Notes: generated by a model from the sequence alone, not told the origin. A stretch of 64,000 nucleotides of DNA from Pseudarthrobacter sp. NIBRBAC000502772 (GCF_006517235.1 NZ_CP041188.1:1116001-1180000); one strand, 5' to 3'. Shown: positions 27,712-38,699, counted from the stretch's first letter. Program-made: numbers and translations.

Positions 27712-29282
27712 TGTCCGGCCACTTTCTTGGACTGCTGGAAGAGAAGGTAGGTCATGGGCGCCGAGAGCAGGATCATCAGCAGGGCATACGGGGCTGCGCC
27801 GGCGTAGTCGATTTCGCTGCTCTTGCTCCAGAACGCGCTGGCCAGGGTTCTGGTCCCGTTGGGGGAGAGCAGCAGCGTGGCGGTCAGTTCGGTCACGACG
27901 GCGAGGAACACCAGCGCTGCGCCGCCGGCGGCCGCGGGAGCCGTGAGGCGCAACGTGATCTTCAGGAAGGCATTGAACGGAGACCTGCCCAGGGCGCGGG
28001 CCGCTTCGTCCAGTTCCTTGGGGGCTTGTGCCAGCCCGGCGCGGATGTTCACCAACGCGCGCGGAATGAACAGCAGCACGTATGCGGCTACCAGCAGCCC
28101 GGTGGTCTGGTAGATGTCCGGGGCAACGTTGATGGCCACGGTGACGAAGGCCAGACCCACCACGATGCCGGGCATGGAACTGGTGACGTAGTTGGAGAGC
28201 TCCAGGGACTTGCTGAACCACCCTGGATGCCGGACGGCCAGATACGCCATGGGGAAGGCGACGACGGTCGCGGCCACTGCGCCGGCAAGGCCCAGCCCCA
28301 GGGTCTGCAGCAGTGCGGGGACAAACTCGTCCACGTCCCAGATCTCGACGCCGCCGGCCACGATCCAGCGGATCACAAACCACAGCGGCAGGCCGAACGC
28401 CAGGCCAGTGAGCGCCATCAGTCCCAGCTGGGCGGGAACCTGGTAGCGGTGTAGGGGGAGCCGCAGGGGCTTGGACTGGGCGCCGGAGCCGATCCGCGCG
28501 TAGCGGGCCGTGCCGCGGCTGCGGACCTCCAACACCAGGAGTATCAGGCAGAAGAACACCAGGACGCTGGCCAGCATGTTTCCGGCCGTGCCGTTGAACG
28601 TGGAAGCGTACTGCTGCATGATCGCCGTCGTAAACGTCTCAAAGCGGATCATCGCGAAGGCGCCGTACTCGGCCAGCAGGTGCAGGCCCACCAGCAGGCC
28701 ACCGCCGGTGACGGCGATGCGCAGCTGGGGCAGCACCACGCGGAAGAAGACCTGCCAGGGGCCCAGGCCCAGGGACGCCGCCGACTGCTCGATGGCCGGA
28801 TCCAGCCGGCTGAGCGTGGCAGCGGCCGGAATATAGACCAGCGGGAAGTAGGACAGAGTGGCGATCAGCGCGCCTGACCAGACGCCTTCCAGGGAAGGGA
28901 TGGCGGACACCCAGGCGTAGCTGTTCACAAACGCGGGAATGGCCAGCGGCGCCGCCAGGAGCACGGCCCACCACTTGTGGCCCCGCAGCTTGGTGCGTTC
29001 CACCAGCCACGCGCCGCCCACGCCCGCCACCAGGGTTGCGGGCACCACGATGAGCATCAGCAGGAGGGTGTTGACCAGCAGTTCGCCCACCCGGGGGCGG
29101 AAGATCAGCTTAATGCTGGTATCCCAGCCAGTGACCGCCGTCATGTAGATGACATAGCCCAGCGGGATGAGGGCGAACAGGGCCAGCAGTGTGGCCAGGA
29201 GCGCAACCGCCAATGGCGGGCGAGGGCTGTTGCCCTTGCCCGCCATCGCCGCTTTGGCCGTTAGTTCTGGGGTTGAAACCAA
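27708..29282 (-). CDS. Fe(III)-type ABC transporter permease (two fused permease domains)
   Basis: A 524-residue inner-membrane protein with about 12 helices, two BPD_transp_1 domains in one chain as in FbpB. Cytoplasmic EAA-like loops are seen as EQSAASLGLGPWQVFFRVVL and DEAARALGRSPFNAFLKITL. It forms the translocation path with the ATPase gene that overlaps its 3' end. It starts 3 bp after the binding-protein stop, so the three genes are one operon. Confidence 0.93.
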   Translation of the reverse strand: MVSTPELTAKAAMAGKGNSPRPPLAVALLATLLALFALIPLGYVIYMTAVTGWDTSIKLIFRPRVGELLVNTLLLMLIVVPATLVAGVGGAWLVERTKLRGHKWWAVLLAAPLAIPAFVNSYAWVSAIPSLEGVWSGALIATLSYFPLVYIPAAATLSRLDPAIEQSAASLGLGPWQVFFRVVLPQLRIAVTGGGLLVGLHLLAEYGAFAMIRFETFTTAIMQQYASTFNGTAGNMLASVLVFFCLILLVLEVRSRGTARYARIGSGAQSKPLRLPLHRYQVPAQLGLMALTGLAFGLPLWFVIRWIVAGGVEIWDVDEFVPALLQTLGLGLAGAVAATVVAFPMAYLAVRHPGWFSKSLELSNYVTSSMPGIVVGLAFVTVAINVAPDIYQTTGLLVAAYVLLFIPRALVNIRAGLAQAPKELDEAARALGRSPFNAFLKITLRLTAPAAAGGAALVFLAVVTELTATLLLSPNGTRTLASAFWSKSSEIDYAGAAPYALLMILLSAPMTYLLFQQSKKVAGQ

Positions 29283-29285
29283 AAG

Positions 29286-30335
29286 CTAGAGCAGACCGGC
29301 CTTGGTCATCAGCTCCGTGACCTTCTTGGAGTTCAGTTTGGAGGAGTCAACTGTCGGTGCCTGAAGTTCGGCCAGCGGCACCAACTTGTCGTTGGATGCC
29401 ACGCCGGCGCCGACGGTGTACTCGAAGTCCTTGCCCGTCTGCAGCTGCTCCTGGCCCTTCTTGCCCGTGATGAAGGCGAGGAACGCGTCGGCAGCGGCCT
29501 TGTTCTTGGAGGACTTCAGCACGCCACCGCCTGATATGGAGACAAACGCGCCCGGATCCTGGTTCTTGAAGTAGTGGCTGGCCACGTTCTTGGAGTTCTC
29601 GCCGGTCTTGGCCTGGTCACCGAAGTAGTAGTAGTGGTAAATAACGCCACCTTCGATTTCACCGGCGTTGACAGCCTTCATGACCGCACCGTTGCCCTGG
29701 TAGCCCTTGAAGTTTTCCTTCATGGCCGTGAGCCACTTCTCGGTTTCGGCCTCGCCCTTGAGTTCAAGGTAGGCGGATACGATCGCCTGGAAGTCGGCGC
29801 CGGACGGCGATGCGCCCCAGCGGCCCTTCCACTCCGGACCGGCCAGGTCAGAGAGGGACTTGGGCAGCTTATCTTCGGTGAGCTTTTCCTTGTTGTACAC
29901 GAACACGGTGGAGCGGGCTGCGACGCCGGTCCACTTATTGGTGGACGGGCGGTACTCGGCCGGAACCTGCTTCTTGACCTCGTCGGTGAGATCGGCGAAC
30001 AGGCCTGCGTTTTCCACCTGGGTCATGGCGGGGGAGTTCTCGGTGATGAAGACGTCAGCCGGGGACTTGTCGCCCTCCTGGATGATCTGGTTGGACATCT
30101 CGGTGTCCTTGCCCTGGCGCAGGGTCACCTTGATGCCGGTCTCCTTGGTGAACTCTTCCACCCAGGCCTTGGTCATGGATTCGTGCTGTGCGTTGTAGAC
30201 CGTGATCTCGCCGGACACCTTGGCGTCTGCAGAGGCGGAACCGGTGGCTGCCGGGGTGCCGCCGCAGGCGGTCAGTCCCAAGGCTGCGGTGGCGGCGAGT
30301 GCGATGCCGGCCAGAGCGCTGTTGCGGATCTTCAT
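29286..30335 (-). CDS. Fe(III) ABC transporter substrate-binding lipoprotein
   Basis: A 349-residue periplasmic-type binding protein. The signal MKIRNSALAGIALAATAALG is followed by lipobox LTAC and a Gly/Ala/Thr/Ser linker. The domain begins GEITVYNAQHESMTKAW, as in FbpA/FutA. The iron-coordinating tyrosine cluster is YHYYYFGDQ. It is the first gene of the operon, and an IdeR-type box lies 81 bp upstream, so expression should rise when iron is scarce. Confidence 0.93.
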   Translation of the reverse strand: MKIRNSALAGIALAATAALGLTACGGTPAATGSASADAKVSGEITVYNAQHESMTKAWVEEFTKETGIKVTLRQGKDTEMSNQIIQEGDKSPADVFITENSPAMTQVENAGLFADLTDEVKKQVPAEYRPSTNKWTGVAARSTVFVYNKEKLTEDKLPKSLSDLAGPEWKGRWGASPSGADFQAIVSAYLELKGEAETEKWLTAMKENFKGYQGNGAVMKAVNAGEIEGGVIYHYYYFGDQAKTGENSKNVASHYFKNQDPGAFVSISGGGVLKSSKNKAAADAFLAFITGKKGQEQLQTGKDFEYTVGAGVASNDKLVPLAELQAPTVDSSKLNSKKVTELMTKAGLL

Positions 30336-30416
30336 TGAGTGCTACTTTCTGGGGAAAAGTGTGTGGACCGACGGTCCTGGTGAGCTGGGGATAAGGGGTG
30401 GCTCACCCGAGAAACT

Positions 30417-30435
30417 GTAGGTTAGCCAAACCTAA
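30417..30435. promoter_or_regulatory. IdeR/DmdR iron box
   Basis: GTAGGTTAGCCAAACCTAA matches the actinobacterial iron-box consensus TTAGGTTAGGCTAACCTAA at 16 of 19 positions. It sits 82-100 bp upstream of the binding-protein start, so iron-dependent repression of the transporter is expected. Confidence 0.8.
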
Positions 30436-30503
30436 GACACCAAGCGGCACGGCCCTTAAGTGATCAGGATCACATGCATTACGGAACTGTTGCGTGCCCT
30501 AAT

Positions 30504-31667
30504 TCATTCATCGCTTCTGTGGATGGCCGCTGCAGCCTCCAGCGCCATCCAGGCCTGCAGCTGGGTGGAAAGTTCGACGGCGGCACCTGGCGGGTAGGTT
30601 GTGTCCGCCGGTTGTGCCGCGTGGATGGAGAACAGGACGTTCCCAGCCGTGGCTGATGCCGCTCCGCGGCCGGCCTGCCGGCGGCCCGCCCAGAAGGCTT
30701 CGGCAGTAGCTGTCACGAGCTCCTTCGCGGTGTTCCGGGCGGACTCCGGGAGCCGGGCATCGACGGCCGCGAGTGCCAGGTACCGGCAGAGAATCCCGGT
30801 GAAGAGTCCGCCGTCGCCCGTTCCATCGCAGCGGAGGATGCGCTGCCCCGGTACGGTGAGCCGCTTTGCGACCGCGGCCACCAGTGCCGCGGCCCTGGCG
30901 AGGTTGGCGTCGCCGCCGAGCTCCAGCAAGGCTCCCAGTACGGGGCCTTGGTTGTAGGTGTAGAGGGTGTTCTCCACCAGCACTTCGCCGGCCGGGCTGA
31001 GCCGCGCCCCGTCAACATAGAGGCCCCGGGCATCATCAAAGAGCACGGCATTGAGCCAGTCCACCAACCGCTGCGCCTTGGCTCGCTGGCCTGTCCGGGC
31101 GTAGTAGAGCGCCACGGGGGCGGTGGCCGGGGTGTTCTTGAAGTCGCGCTTTTTGCTCCAGAAGGTCCCGCCGCCCAGGTCATCGGTGGAGGCGGAATCG
31201 AACTGCAGGGTGAGGGTCTTCTGGACCCTGGCGTTGCGGCGGCGTCCGGGTTTGCGCGTCTCCTCGGCCAGGCTTTGCAGGCGGTGCGTCGCCAGTGCCA
31301 GCCAGGCCATGTCGTCGTAGTAGTTGTTGACGAAGGTGAAGGCGTTGCGCAGCCGGATGCCCGTGACCAGCCAGGACGCGAGCCTGCCGGCACTGGGGTG
31401 GTCCGGGCCGTTGAACCTTGCGGCGGGGGTGGCTCCGTTGCCCAGTTCGCGGCGCCCGGCATCCACCAGGCAGTCCACGTAGTGCGCCTGCCACCAGTAG
31501 TGCCAGGGGTGGAGGAGGTTCTTCAGGTGTTTTGACGGCCATTGCACGGCGGCCAGGTGGGTTCCCGGCAGGAACAGCAGCCGCCGGCCGAAGAGTCCGG
31601 TGACGGAGCGGGCCGCCACGTTGGCCCGGTCCTGCCAGTGGGCAGGTTCGGCATCCGGCATGGTCAT
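30504..31667 (-). CDS. glycoside hydrolase family 76 (alpha-1,6-mannanase-like)
   Basis: A 387-residue (alpha/alpha)6-barrel enzyme. The GH76 catalytic Asp-Asp pair is Asp118-Asp119 in NNYYDDMAWLAL. Other family blocks are WHYWWQAHYVDCL and TYNQGPVLGALLEL. GH76 enzymes cleave alpha-1,6-mannan of yeast and mycobacterial polymers. There is no signal peptide, which is unusual for a polymer-degrading member and implies cytosolic use on imported or endogenous glycans. It is a single gene with no other carbohydrate genes adjacent. Confidence 0.9.
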   Translation of the reverse strand: MTMPDAEPAHWQDRANVAARSVTGLFGRRLLFLPGTHLAAVQWPSKHLKNLLHPWHYWWQAHYVDCLVDAGRRELGNGATPAARFNGPDHPSAGRLASWLVTGIRLRNAFTFVNNYYDDMAWLALATHRLQSLAEETRKPGRRRNARVQKTLTLQFDSASTDDLGGGTFWSKKRDFKNTPATAPVALYYARTGQRAKAQRLVDWLNAVLFDDARGLYVDGARLSPAGEVLVENTLYTYNQGPVLGALLELGGDANLARAAALVAAVAKRLTVPGQRILRCDGTGDGGLFTGILCRYLALAAVDARLPESARNTAKELVTATAEAFWAGRRQAGRGAASATAGNVLFSIHAAQPADTTYPPGAAVELSTQLQAWMALEAAAAIHRSDE

Positions 31668-31770
31668 CCGTTCAGCCTAGTGGGTGCGGCCCACAGGATT
31701 TTCAGTTAACATGCACTAACTAATGTTCCGCGCCGGTCTTATGGTGTTGGGGCCGCATCAAGGAGGATGT

Positions 31771-32595
31771 ATGGACGTCTTGGGTACTGTCGCGCTGATT
31801 ACGGGTGGGGCTTCCGGGCTCGGCGCTGCCACAGCGAAGCGCCTGTTCGACGCCGGCGCCTCGGTGGTGCTGATCGACCTGCCGTCCTCTGCCGGTGCAG
31901 CCTACGCCGCCGAGCTCAACGCCTCAGCGCTGAACGTGGCAGCGCTGAACGCCGCCGGCGGTTCGGGGGCACAAGCGGCCTTTGTCCCCGCGGACGTCAC
32001 CAATGAGGCTGAGGTGCAGGCCGCCGTCGACACTGCCGTGGCGCTGGGGCCGCTGCGCATTGTTGTGAACTGCGCCGGCGTCGCCACGCCGGGCAAGGTC
32101 CTGGGCAGGGACGGCGTCCTTCCGCTGGACACGTTCAACCGCGTCATCCAGGTCAACCTCATCGGGACGTTCAACGTGCTGCGCCTGGCCGCCGCGGCCA
32201 TGGTATCCACCGAACCGATCAGTACTGAGCTCGGCGGCCCCGAACGCGGCGTCATCATCAACACCGCCTCCGTGGCAGCTTTCGACGGGCAGATCGGCCA
32301 GCCCGCCTACGCCGCTTCCAAGGGCGCCGTCGCCGCCATGACGCTGCCGCTGGCCCGTGAGCTGGCCCGCTCCCTGGTGCGGGTGGTGACCATCGCCCCG
32401 GGCATCTTCGAAACACCCATGATGGCAACGCTCCCGCAGGACGCGCAGGATTCGCTGGGCCGGCAGGTCCCGCATCCGTCGCGCCTTGGCCGGCCCGCCG
32501 AATACGCCAGTCTGGTGGCCCACATTGTGGAAAATGCGATGATCAACGGCGAAACCATCCGGCTCGACGGTGCCATCCGAATGGGGCCGAAATGA
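31771..32595 (+). CDS. SDR oxidoreductase (3-hydroxyacyl-CoA dehydrogenase type 2-like)
   Basis: A 274-residue short-chain dehydrogenase. The cofactor loop is TGGASGLG, the catalytic Tyr-Lys is in [10 protein letters not shown], and the Ser is in NTASVAAF. The overall sequence resembles HSD17B10/HADH2-like enzymes. ATG 31771 has AAGGAGG upstream. An in-frame expansion ([17 protein letters not shown], about residues 49-65) lengthens the loop after beta 2. The stop overlaps the acyl-CoA dehydrogenase start (ATGA), indicating an acyl-CoA or branched-chain degradation pair. Confidence 0.9.
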   Translation: MDVLGTVALITGGASGLGAATAKRLFDAGASVVLIDLPSSAGAAYAAELNASALNVAALNAAGGSGAQAAFVPADVTNEAEVQAAVDTAVALGPLRIVVNCAGVATPGKVLGRDGVLPLDTFNRVIQVNLIGTFNVLRLAAAAMVSTEPISTELGGPERGVIINTASVAAFDGQIGQPAYAASKGAVAAMTLPLARELARSLVRVVTIAPGIFETPMMATLPQDAQDSLGRQVPHPSRLGRPAEYASLVAHIVENAMINGETIRLDGAIRMGPK

Positions 32596-33857
32596 GCCTG
32601 CCGGGCACGTCCGAGCCCTCCGCCACTGAGCCCTCGGCCACGGCGCCCTCGATCGACGAGCTGCCCACCGCCGATTTTTTCGCGTTCGAGTCACTCCTCA
32701 GTTCGAAGGAGCGGGCCAAGCTGGCCGAGCTGCGGGAGTTTCTGGCCACGGAGATCGCCCCCTACGCGTCGGACTGGTGGAACAAGGCGGAGTTCCCGGC
32801 GCACATCCTGCCCAAGCTCGCCGCGCTGGAGCTGAGCACACCGGCGCAGCGCGGCTACAGCAACCTGTTCGCCGGACTGGTCATCGCAGAGATGACGCGC
32901 GTGGATACCTCGATCGCAACATTTTTCCTGGTCCACCACGACCTTTTTGTGGAGTCGCTCTACGGTTTCGGTTCGGCCGGCCAGAAAGAGCGGCTGCTGG
33001 CGGACGCCTCAAGCCTGCGCATCACGGGCGCCTTCGCGCTCACCGAACCCGGCCACGGTTCCGACGTCGCCGGCGGGATGGAAACGAGTGCCCGGCGCAT
33101 CTCCAGCGCAACGGGAGAGCCCGACGACGACGGCGACGCGTGGGTGCTCAACGGCGCCAAACGCTGGATCGGGAACGGGACGTTCTGCGACTACATGCTC
33201 GTGTGGGCCAAGGACGAGGCCGTGGCTGCCAACGGGCAGGGCGCGGTCCGAGGGTTCATCGTTGATGCTTCCTTGCCGGGCGTGAGCCGGAGCCGGATCG
33301 AGAACAAGATTGCGCTCCGGACCGTGCAGAACGCGGACATCGTGCTTAAGGATGTCCAGGTCGCCGAGGCCGACCGATTCGCCGGCATCAGCAGTTTCGA
33401 GGACACCAACCAGCTCCTGCGCGGTTCGCGGATCATGGTGGGGTGGCAGGCGGTGGGGCAGCAGCTGGCGGCGTTCGACGTCGCCCGGCAGTACGCCGTC
33501 GAACGCCACCAGTTCGGCCGGCCGCTGGCGAAATTCCAGCTCATCCAGCAGCAGCTGGTCACCATGCTGGGCAACGCCGTAGCCAGCATGGCCATGATGG
33601 CGCGTATTGCCCAATTGCAGGACGACGGCGTGGCGGACATGCCGCAGGTGGCCCTCGCCAAGTCCTACACCAGCGCCCGGATGCGCGAGACAGTGGCGCT
33701 GGGCCGGTCCCTCCTGGGCGGCAACGGCATCGTGACCGACTACCGGATGGCCAAAATCTTCGCCGACGCCGAGGCCATCTACACCTACGAGGGCTCGTTC
33801 GAAATCAACACGCTCATTGTGGGCCGGGCGGTCACCGGCGTCTCAGCGATCGTCTAG
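32592..33857 (+). CDS. acyl-CoA dehydrogenase
   Basis: A 421-residue FAD enzyme. The N-terminal helical domain follows a Ser/Thr/Pro-rich 20-residue lead. The FAD motif [18 protein letters not shown] is conserved. A catalytic-base Glu in [19 protein letters not shown] is placed as in glutaryl-CoA and related dehydrogenases. It is translationally coupled to the SDR gene. It probably oxidises a short or branched acyl-CoA. The substrate is undefined. Confidence 0.92.
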   Translation: MSLPGTSEPSATEPSATAPSIDELPTADFFAFESLLSSKERAKLAELREFLATEIAPYASDWWNKAEFPAHILPKLAALELSTPAQRGYSNLFAGLVIAEMTRVDTSIATFFLVHHDLFVESLYGFGSAGQKERLLADASSLRITGAFALTEPGHGSDVAGGMETSARRISSATGEPDDDGDAWVLNGAKRWIGNGTFCDYMLVWAKDEAVAANGQGAVRGFIVDASLPGVSRSRIENKIALRTVQNADIVLKDVQVAEADRFAGISSFEDTNQLLRGSRIMVGWQAVGQQLAAFDVARQYAVERHQFGRPLAKFQLIQQQLVTMLGNAVASMAMMARIAQLQDDGVADMPQVALAKSYTSARMRETVALGRSLLGGNGIVTDYRMAKIFADAEAIYTYEGSFEINTLIVGRAVTGVSAIV

Positions 33858-33869
33858 GCAGCGAGACCA

Positions 33870-33927
33870 GGATTTCGACAGGCTCAATCACCGGGCGGGT
33901 CGGATTTCGACAGGCTCAATCACCGGG
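33870..33927. repeat. two tandem TTTCGACAGGCTCAATCACC repeats
   Basis: Two copies of GATTTCGACAGGCTCAATCA at 33870-33895 and 33902-33927 lie between the acyl-CoA dehydrogenase stop and the convergent DUF1684 gene. The leading GCGAGACC matches sequence before another copy at 39798. Confidence 0.75.
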
Positions 33928-33935
33928 CACGGCGC

Positions 33936-34772
33936 TCAATCAGCGAGGAGAGGCTGCTTTTCGCCGGCCTCGATTCTCGCATCGAGGCTGTTGTTCTTCA
34001 CGGGCATGGGGCAGGTGCCGAACGGGGTGAAGGCGCTGGGGTAGTTGATGGCGCGGTTGAAGTCCAGGACCACCGTGGCCTTTCCGGCCGCGTCAATGCG
34101 TGGCCGGGGCGTGGATACCTTCCGCCACTCATCCGTTGATTCGCCGTTGGTCCCGTCATGGAACGTGATGGTCAGCGCGCCCAGTTTTTCCTCCTCGGCG
34201 TGCAGCCGGTACTCATGGTCGATCCCCGGCAGCCGGAAAACCAGTTCGCCCACCGAATAATGGACGCCGTCCACCAGCGGATTGGCCGTTCCGATCGGGA
34301 CGGCCACCGGTTCCGGGTACGCCTCGTAGGCTGCTTTAATCACGAGGTCCGGGTTGTAGTCGAAGGTGGGAACGCCGTCGAACTCCGTCAGCACCGGCGA
34401 GCCGGAATCGCGGGTTCGGATGGCGTACCGGTCTGCGCGCATGGCGAGTTCCACCACTACCTGCTGCCCGTCCGCGCCGCCGAACTGCACCCACATCAGG
34501 GATTCCTCGTTGGCGAGGGAGGCGGTAATGGTCCCGTCAACAGGCTCGCCGGTTTCCACCAGCGTCAGGCCGTCGTGCGCCGCAGCGGTGAGTGTCGCCG
34601 TCGTGCCGTCCGTTGACCAGAGGCCGGGGGCGAGTTCGACGCCGGCGGGCCGGGATTCCAGCCACTGGAAGGAGGTGAGCGTCAGCCAGCCGTGGCGGGT
34701 GGCGAGGGCCTTGTTCCGGTTCGTGCGGAAACGCTGCCAGCGTTCCAGCTGCGCGGTTGCGGTGGTGTCCAT
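33936..34772 (-). CDS. DUF1684 domain protein
   Basis: A 278-residue cytosolic protein of the DUF1684 family. The family block LDFNRAINYPSAFTPFGTCP is complete and is followed by NNSLDARIEAGEK. No signal peptide or transmembrane segment is present. Function is not established for the family. It is convergent with the acyl-CoA dehydrogenase, separated by repeat copies. The start ATG 34772 is preceded by GGAACC. Confidence 0.88.
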   Translation of the reverse strand: MDTTATAQLERWQRFRTNRNKALATRHGWLTLTSFQWLESRPAGVELAPGLWSTDGTTATLTAAAHDGLTLVETGEPVDGTITASLANEESLMWVQFGGADGQQVVVELAMRADRYAIRTRDSGSPVLTEFDGVPTFDYNPDLVIKAAYEAYPEPVAVPIGTANPLVDGVHYSVGELVFRLPGIDHEYRLHAEEEKLGALTITFHDGTNGESTDEWRKVSTPRPRIDAAGKATVVLDFNRAINYPSAFTPFGTCPMPVKNNSLDARIEAGEKQPLLAD

Positions 34773-34992
34773 GGTTCCTCCAAAAGGGGTTCTGATTCCC
34801 CGGCTAGGACGTCAGGGTTTACAACCCGGCGCGGACGCTGTCCATTCCACCACGGACCGCCACGGACCGCCGCGGAGCCACGGACCTCGCGCCGCGTTGC
34901 TGCCGCCGCCCTTGTCTTGCCGGCGGCGGAGAGTAACGTCGAAGGCGACGGAACCTCGTTTCCGGACTCCCACGGCTGACCTTGGAGGAACC

Positions 34993-35673
34993 ATGAAAAT
35001 CGCGGTCCTGGGCACGGGTTTCGCAGGCCGGACCCTCGCAGGCGCGCTGTCCGCGCTGGGACACGACGTGGTGGTGGGCACCCGCGACCCGGGGGAGACT
35101 CTCGCCCGCAGCGCGCCGGACGCCATGGGCACCCCGCCCTTCAGCGAATGGCACGCGGCGAACCAGCACATAGCCCTGGAAACATTCGCGGAGGCAGCAG
35201 CCGCGGCGGAACTAATAGTCAATGCAACAAACGGAGCGGGCGCACTCAGTGCCCTCAGTGCCGCGCGTTCGGCCAACCTGTCGGGGAAAGTGGTGGTGGA
35301 CGTTTCCAACCCGCTCGACTTCTCCCAGGGCATGCCCCCGGTGCTGAACCCGGTCAACACGGACAGCAACGCCGAACGGATCCAGCACGCCTTCCCGGAG
35401 GCGCGGGTGGTCAAAACCCTGAACACCATGAACGCAGGGCTGATGGTTGACCCCGGACGGCTGGGCGGCGGGGACCACTCGGTGTTTGTCTCCGGCGACG
35501 ACGCCGATGCCAAGAGCACCGTGACGGCGCTCCTCCGGGAGCTGGGCCACCGCGATATTATTGACCTCGGAGACATCACCACCGCCCGGGGAGCGGAGAT
35601 GATGCTCCCGGTGTGGCTGCGCCTCTGGTCGGTGCTGGGGACCCCGGATTTCAATTTCAAGATCGTCCGCTGA
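34993..35673 (+). CDS. NAD(P)-binding protein (F420-dependent NADPH reductase-like)
   Basis: A 226-residue Rossmann protein beginning MKIAVLGTGFAGRTLAGALS (GxGxxG). NPVNTDSNAERIQHAFPEAR and VKTLNTMNAGLMVDP match the NADPH:F420 reductase-like/DUF2000-type dehydrogenases. The ribosome site GGAGGAA is strong. It is a single gene between DUF1684 and PEP carboxylase. It could reduce F420 or another small carbonyl substrate; I cannot decide which. Confidence 0.85.
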   Translation: MKIAVLGTGFAGRTLAGALSALGHDVVVGTRDPGETLARSAPDAMGTPPFSEWHAANQHIALETFAEAAAAAELIVNATNGAGALSALSAARSANLSGKVVVDVSNPLDFSQGMPPVLNPVNTDSNAERIQHAFPEARVVKTLNTMNAGLMVDPGRLGGGDHSVFVSGDDADAKSTVTALLRELGHRDIIDLGDITTARGAEMMLPVWLRLWSVLGTPDFNFKIVR

Positions 35674-35825
35674 AGTCCGGCGCGGCAGGGGCGGAGACCT
35701 GCGCAATATCTGAGACGGATTCCGCCTTCGCCATCCCGTGCAGGTAGCATCGATAGCTAGTAACGTGGCTCACAGTATCCAGCGCAGTGTACGAGCCAAG
35801 TCCGAACCCTCGAAAGACAGTTTCC

Positions 35826-38648
35826 ATGGCTAACACTGCAATGAACTCCTCAACCGACCTCGCCTCTGAACTGAGGGCCGACGTCCGGCGCGTCTCCACG
35901 CTGCTGGGTGAATCCCTGGTGCGCCAGCACGGCCCCGAACTCCTTGCTCTTGTGGAGCAGGTCCGCCTCCTTACCAAGGAGTCCAAGGAAGCCGCCCGCG
36001 GCGGTGCCGATGCCACCGGCCCATGGAGTGCGCACGACGTCGTCGAGCAGGTCCGTGAACTGCTCGGCTCCCTGCCGATCGAGCAGGCCACCGACCTGGT
36101 GCGTGCGTTCGCGTTCTACTTCCACCTTGCCAACGCGGCCGAGCAGGTCCATCGGGTCCGCGGCCTGCGGACCCGGCAGGAGAAGGACGGGTGGCTGGCC
36201 AAGGCCGTCACCGAAATCGCCGCCAAGGCGGGGCCCGAAGTCCTGCAGGAAGTGGTCAACGGGCTGGACGTCCGCCCCATCTTCACGGCCCACCCCACCG
36301 AGGCGTCGCGCCGTTCCGTGCTGGACAAGATCCGAAAGCTCTCTGATGTCCTGGCCGAGCCCACGAAGGAAGGCACCTCCGCGCGCCGCCGGCAGGACCG
36401 CCAGCTTTCGGAGGTCATCGACCAGATGTGGCAGACCGACGAACTGCGCCAGGTCCGCCCCACCCCGGTGGACGAGGCCCGCAACGCGATCTATTACCTC
36501 GGCGGCATCCTGACCGACGCCATGCCCGAGATGCTCTCGGATTTCTCGGAACTGCTCGGTGAGCACGGGGTCAGCCTTTCGTCCCAGGACGCACCCATCC
36601 GGTTTGGGTCCTGGATCGGCGGCGACCGGGACGGCAATCCCAACGTCACGGCGGCGGTCACCCGGGAAATCCTGCAGATCCAGAACCAGCACGCCGTCCG
36701 CATCAGCATCGCGATGATGGACGAGCTGATCTCCATCCTGTCCAACTCCACCGCCTTGTCCGGCGCGGACCAGACCCTGCTGGACTCCATCGACGCGGAC
36801 CTGAAGAAGCTGCCGGGCCTGGACCGGCGCGTCCTGGAACTCAACGCCCAGGAGCCCTACCGCCTCAAGCTCACCTGCATCAAAGCCAAGCTCATCAACA
36901 CGGGCAAGCGGGTTGCCGCGGACTCCACGCACGAGCACGGCCGTGACTACAGTTCCACCGAGGAACTCCTCAACGACCTCGAACTGCTGGAGCTGTCCCT
37001 CCGCAACCACTCGGCGTCGCTCGCTGCCGACGGCGCCCTGGCCCGTGTCCGCCGCGCCGTCGCGTCCTTCGGCCTGCACCTGGCCACCCTGGACATCCGC
37101 GAGCACGCCGACCACCACCACGACGCCGTCGGCCAGCTGATGGACCGGCTGGGCGGCCCCGGCATCCGCTATGCCGAACTGAGCCGTGAGGAACGCTTCG
37201 AGGTGCTCGGCTCCGAGCTCGCCTCACGCCGGCCGCTGTCCGGCCACCCGATTAAGCTCGACGGCGTCGCTGACGGCACGTACGACGTCTTCCGTGAGAT
37301 CCGCCGTGCCCTGCGCACGTACGGTCCGGACGTCATCGAGACCTACATCATTTCCATGACCCGCGGCGCGGACGACGTCCTGGCCGCGGCCGTGCTGGCC
37401 CGCGAGGCAGGCCTGATCAACCTGTTCGGCGACGCCCCCTACGCCAAGATCGGGTTCGCGCCGCTTCTGGAGACCGTGGAGGAGCTGCGTGCCTCGGCGG
37501 AGATCGTGGACCAGCTGCTGTCCGTTCCGTCCTACCGCGACCTGGTCCGGCTGCGCGGCGACGTCCAGGAAATCATGCTGGGCTACTCGGACTCCAACAA
37601 GGAATCCGGCGTGATGACCAGCCAGTGGGAGATCCACAAGACCCAGCGCAACCTGCGCGACGTTGCGGCCAAGCATGGCGTCCGTGTCCGGTTGTTCCAC
37701 GGCCGCGGCGGCTCCGTGGGCCGCGGCGGCGGACCCACCTACGACGCCATCATGGCCCAGCCCAACGGCGTGCTGGAAGGCGAGATCAAGTTCACTGAAC
37801 AGGGCGAGGTCATCTCGGACAAGTACTCGCTGCCGGAGTTGGCCCGGGAAAACCTGGAGCTGTCACTCGCGGCAGTGCTCCAGGGCTCGGCCCTGCACCG
37901 GGATCCGCGCACGTCGGACGACCAGCGCGAACGGTACGGGCACGTCATGGAAATCATCTCCGACGGCGCCTTCGACCGGTACCGGAACCTGATCGACCAT
38001 CCTGACCTGCCCGCGTACTTCCTGGCCTCCACTCCGGTGGAGCAGCTGGGCTCGCTGAACATCGGCTCCCGCCCGTCCAAACGCCCGGACTCCGGGGCGG
38101 GGCTTGGCGGCCTGCGTGCCATCCCGTGGGTGTTCGGCTGGACCCAGTCCCGGCAGATCGTCCCGGGCTGGTTCGGTGTGGGCTCGGGCCTGAAGGCTGC
38201 CCGCGAGGCCGGAAACTCCGCGCAGCTCGTGGAGATGATGGAGAACTGGCACTTCTTCCGGTCCGTTGTTTCCAACGTGGAGATGACGCTGGCCAAGACG
38301 GACATGGACATCGCCGGGTACTACGTGGCCACCCTGGTTCCCGAGGACCTGCACCACATTTTCCGGGCCATCCGTGAAGAGTACGAACTCACGGTCACCG
38401 AGATCCAGAACCTGACTGGCGAGAACGTGCTCCTGGACGCGCAGCCGACGCTCAAGCGGTCGCTGGAGATCCGGGACCAGTACCTGGACCCCATCAGTTA
38501 CCTGCAGGTGGAGTTGCTTCGCCGCGTGCGGGCTGCCCAGAACGCCGAAGGCGGGAGCATCAGCGGCGCCGAGATCGACGAACGGCTCCAGCGGGCCATG
38601 CTGATCACCGTCAACGGGGTGGCGGCCGGCCTGCGCAACACGGGATAG
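35826..38648 (+). CDS. ppc: phosphoenolpyruvate carboxylase
   Basis: A 940-residue cytosolic enzyme making oxaloacetate from PEP and bicarbonate. Signature blocks are [55 protein letters not shown] and [19 protein letters not shown]. The C-terminus ends [11 protein letters not shown], as it should for PEPC. The length is close to that of actinobacterial PEPC (about 920). ATG 35826 was chosen; an in-frame GTG at 35787 is possible. It replenishes the TCA cycle and so complements the glyoxylate shunt genes in this window. Confidence 0.97.
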   Translation: MANTAMNSSTDLASELRADVRRVSTLLGESLVRQHGPELLALVEQVRLLTKESKEAARGGADATGPWSAHDVVEQVRELLGSLPIEQATDLVRAFAFYFHLANAAEQVHRVRGLRTRQEKDGWLAKAVTEIAAKAGPEVLQEVVNGLDVRPIFTAHPTEASRRSVLDKIRKLSDVLAEPTKEGTSARRRQDRQLSEVIDQMWQTDELRQVRPTPVDEARNAIYYLGGILTDAMPEMLSDFSELLGEHGVSLSSQDAPIRFGSWIGGDRDGNPNVTAAVTREILQIQNQHAVRISIAMMDELISILSNSTALSGADQTLLDSIDADLKKLPGLDRRVLELNAQEPYRLKLTCIKAKLINTGKRVAADSTHEHGRDYSSTEELLNDLELLELSLRNHSASLAADGALARVRRAVASFGLHLATLDIREHADHHHDAVGQLMDRLGGPGIRYAELSREERFEVLGSELASRRPLSGHPIKLDGVADGTYDVFREIRRALRTYGPDVIETYIISMTRGADDVLAAAVLAREAGLINLFGDAPYAKIGFAPLLETVEELRASAEIVDQLLSVPSYRDLVRLRGDVQEIMLGYSDSNKESGVMTSQWEIHKTQRNLRDVAAKHGVRVRLFHGRGGSVGRGGGPTYDAIMAQPNGVLEGEIKFTEQGEVISDKYSLPELARENLELSLAAVLQGSALHRDPRTSDDQRERYGHVMEIISDGAFDRYRNLIDHPDLPAYFLASTPVEQLGSLNIGSRPSKRPDSGAGLGGLRAIPWVFGWTQSRQIVPGWFGVGSGLKAAREAGNSAQLVEMMENWHFFRSVVSNVEMTLAKTDMDIAGYYVATLVPEDLHHIFRAIREEYELTVTEIQNLTGENVLLDAQPTLKRSLEIRDQYLDPISYLQVELLRRVRAAQNAEGGSISGAEIDERLQRAMLITVNGVAAGLRNTG

Positions 38649-38699
38649 GATCCATGTTGCACAGCCAGCAGCCCGCTGACCTCGCCGAACGGATCGCTC

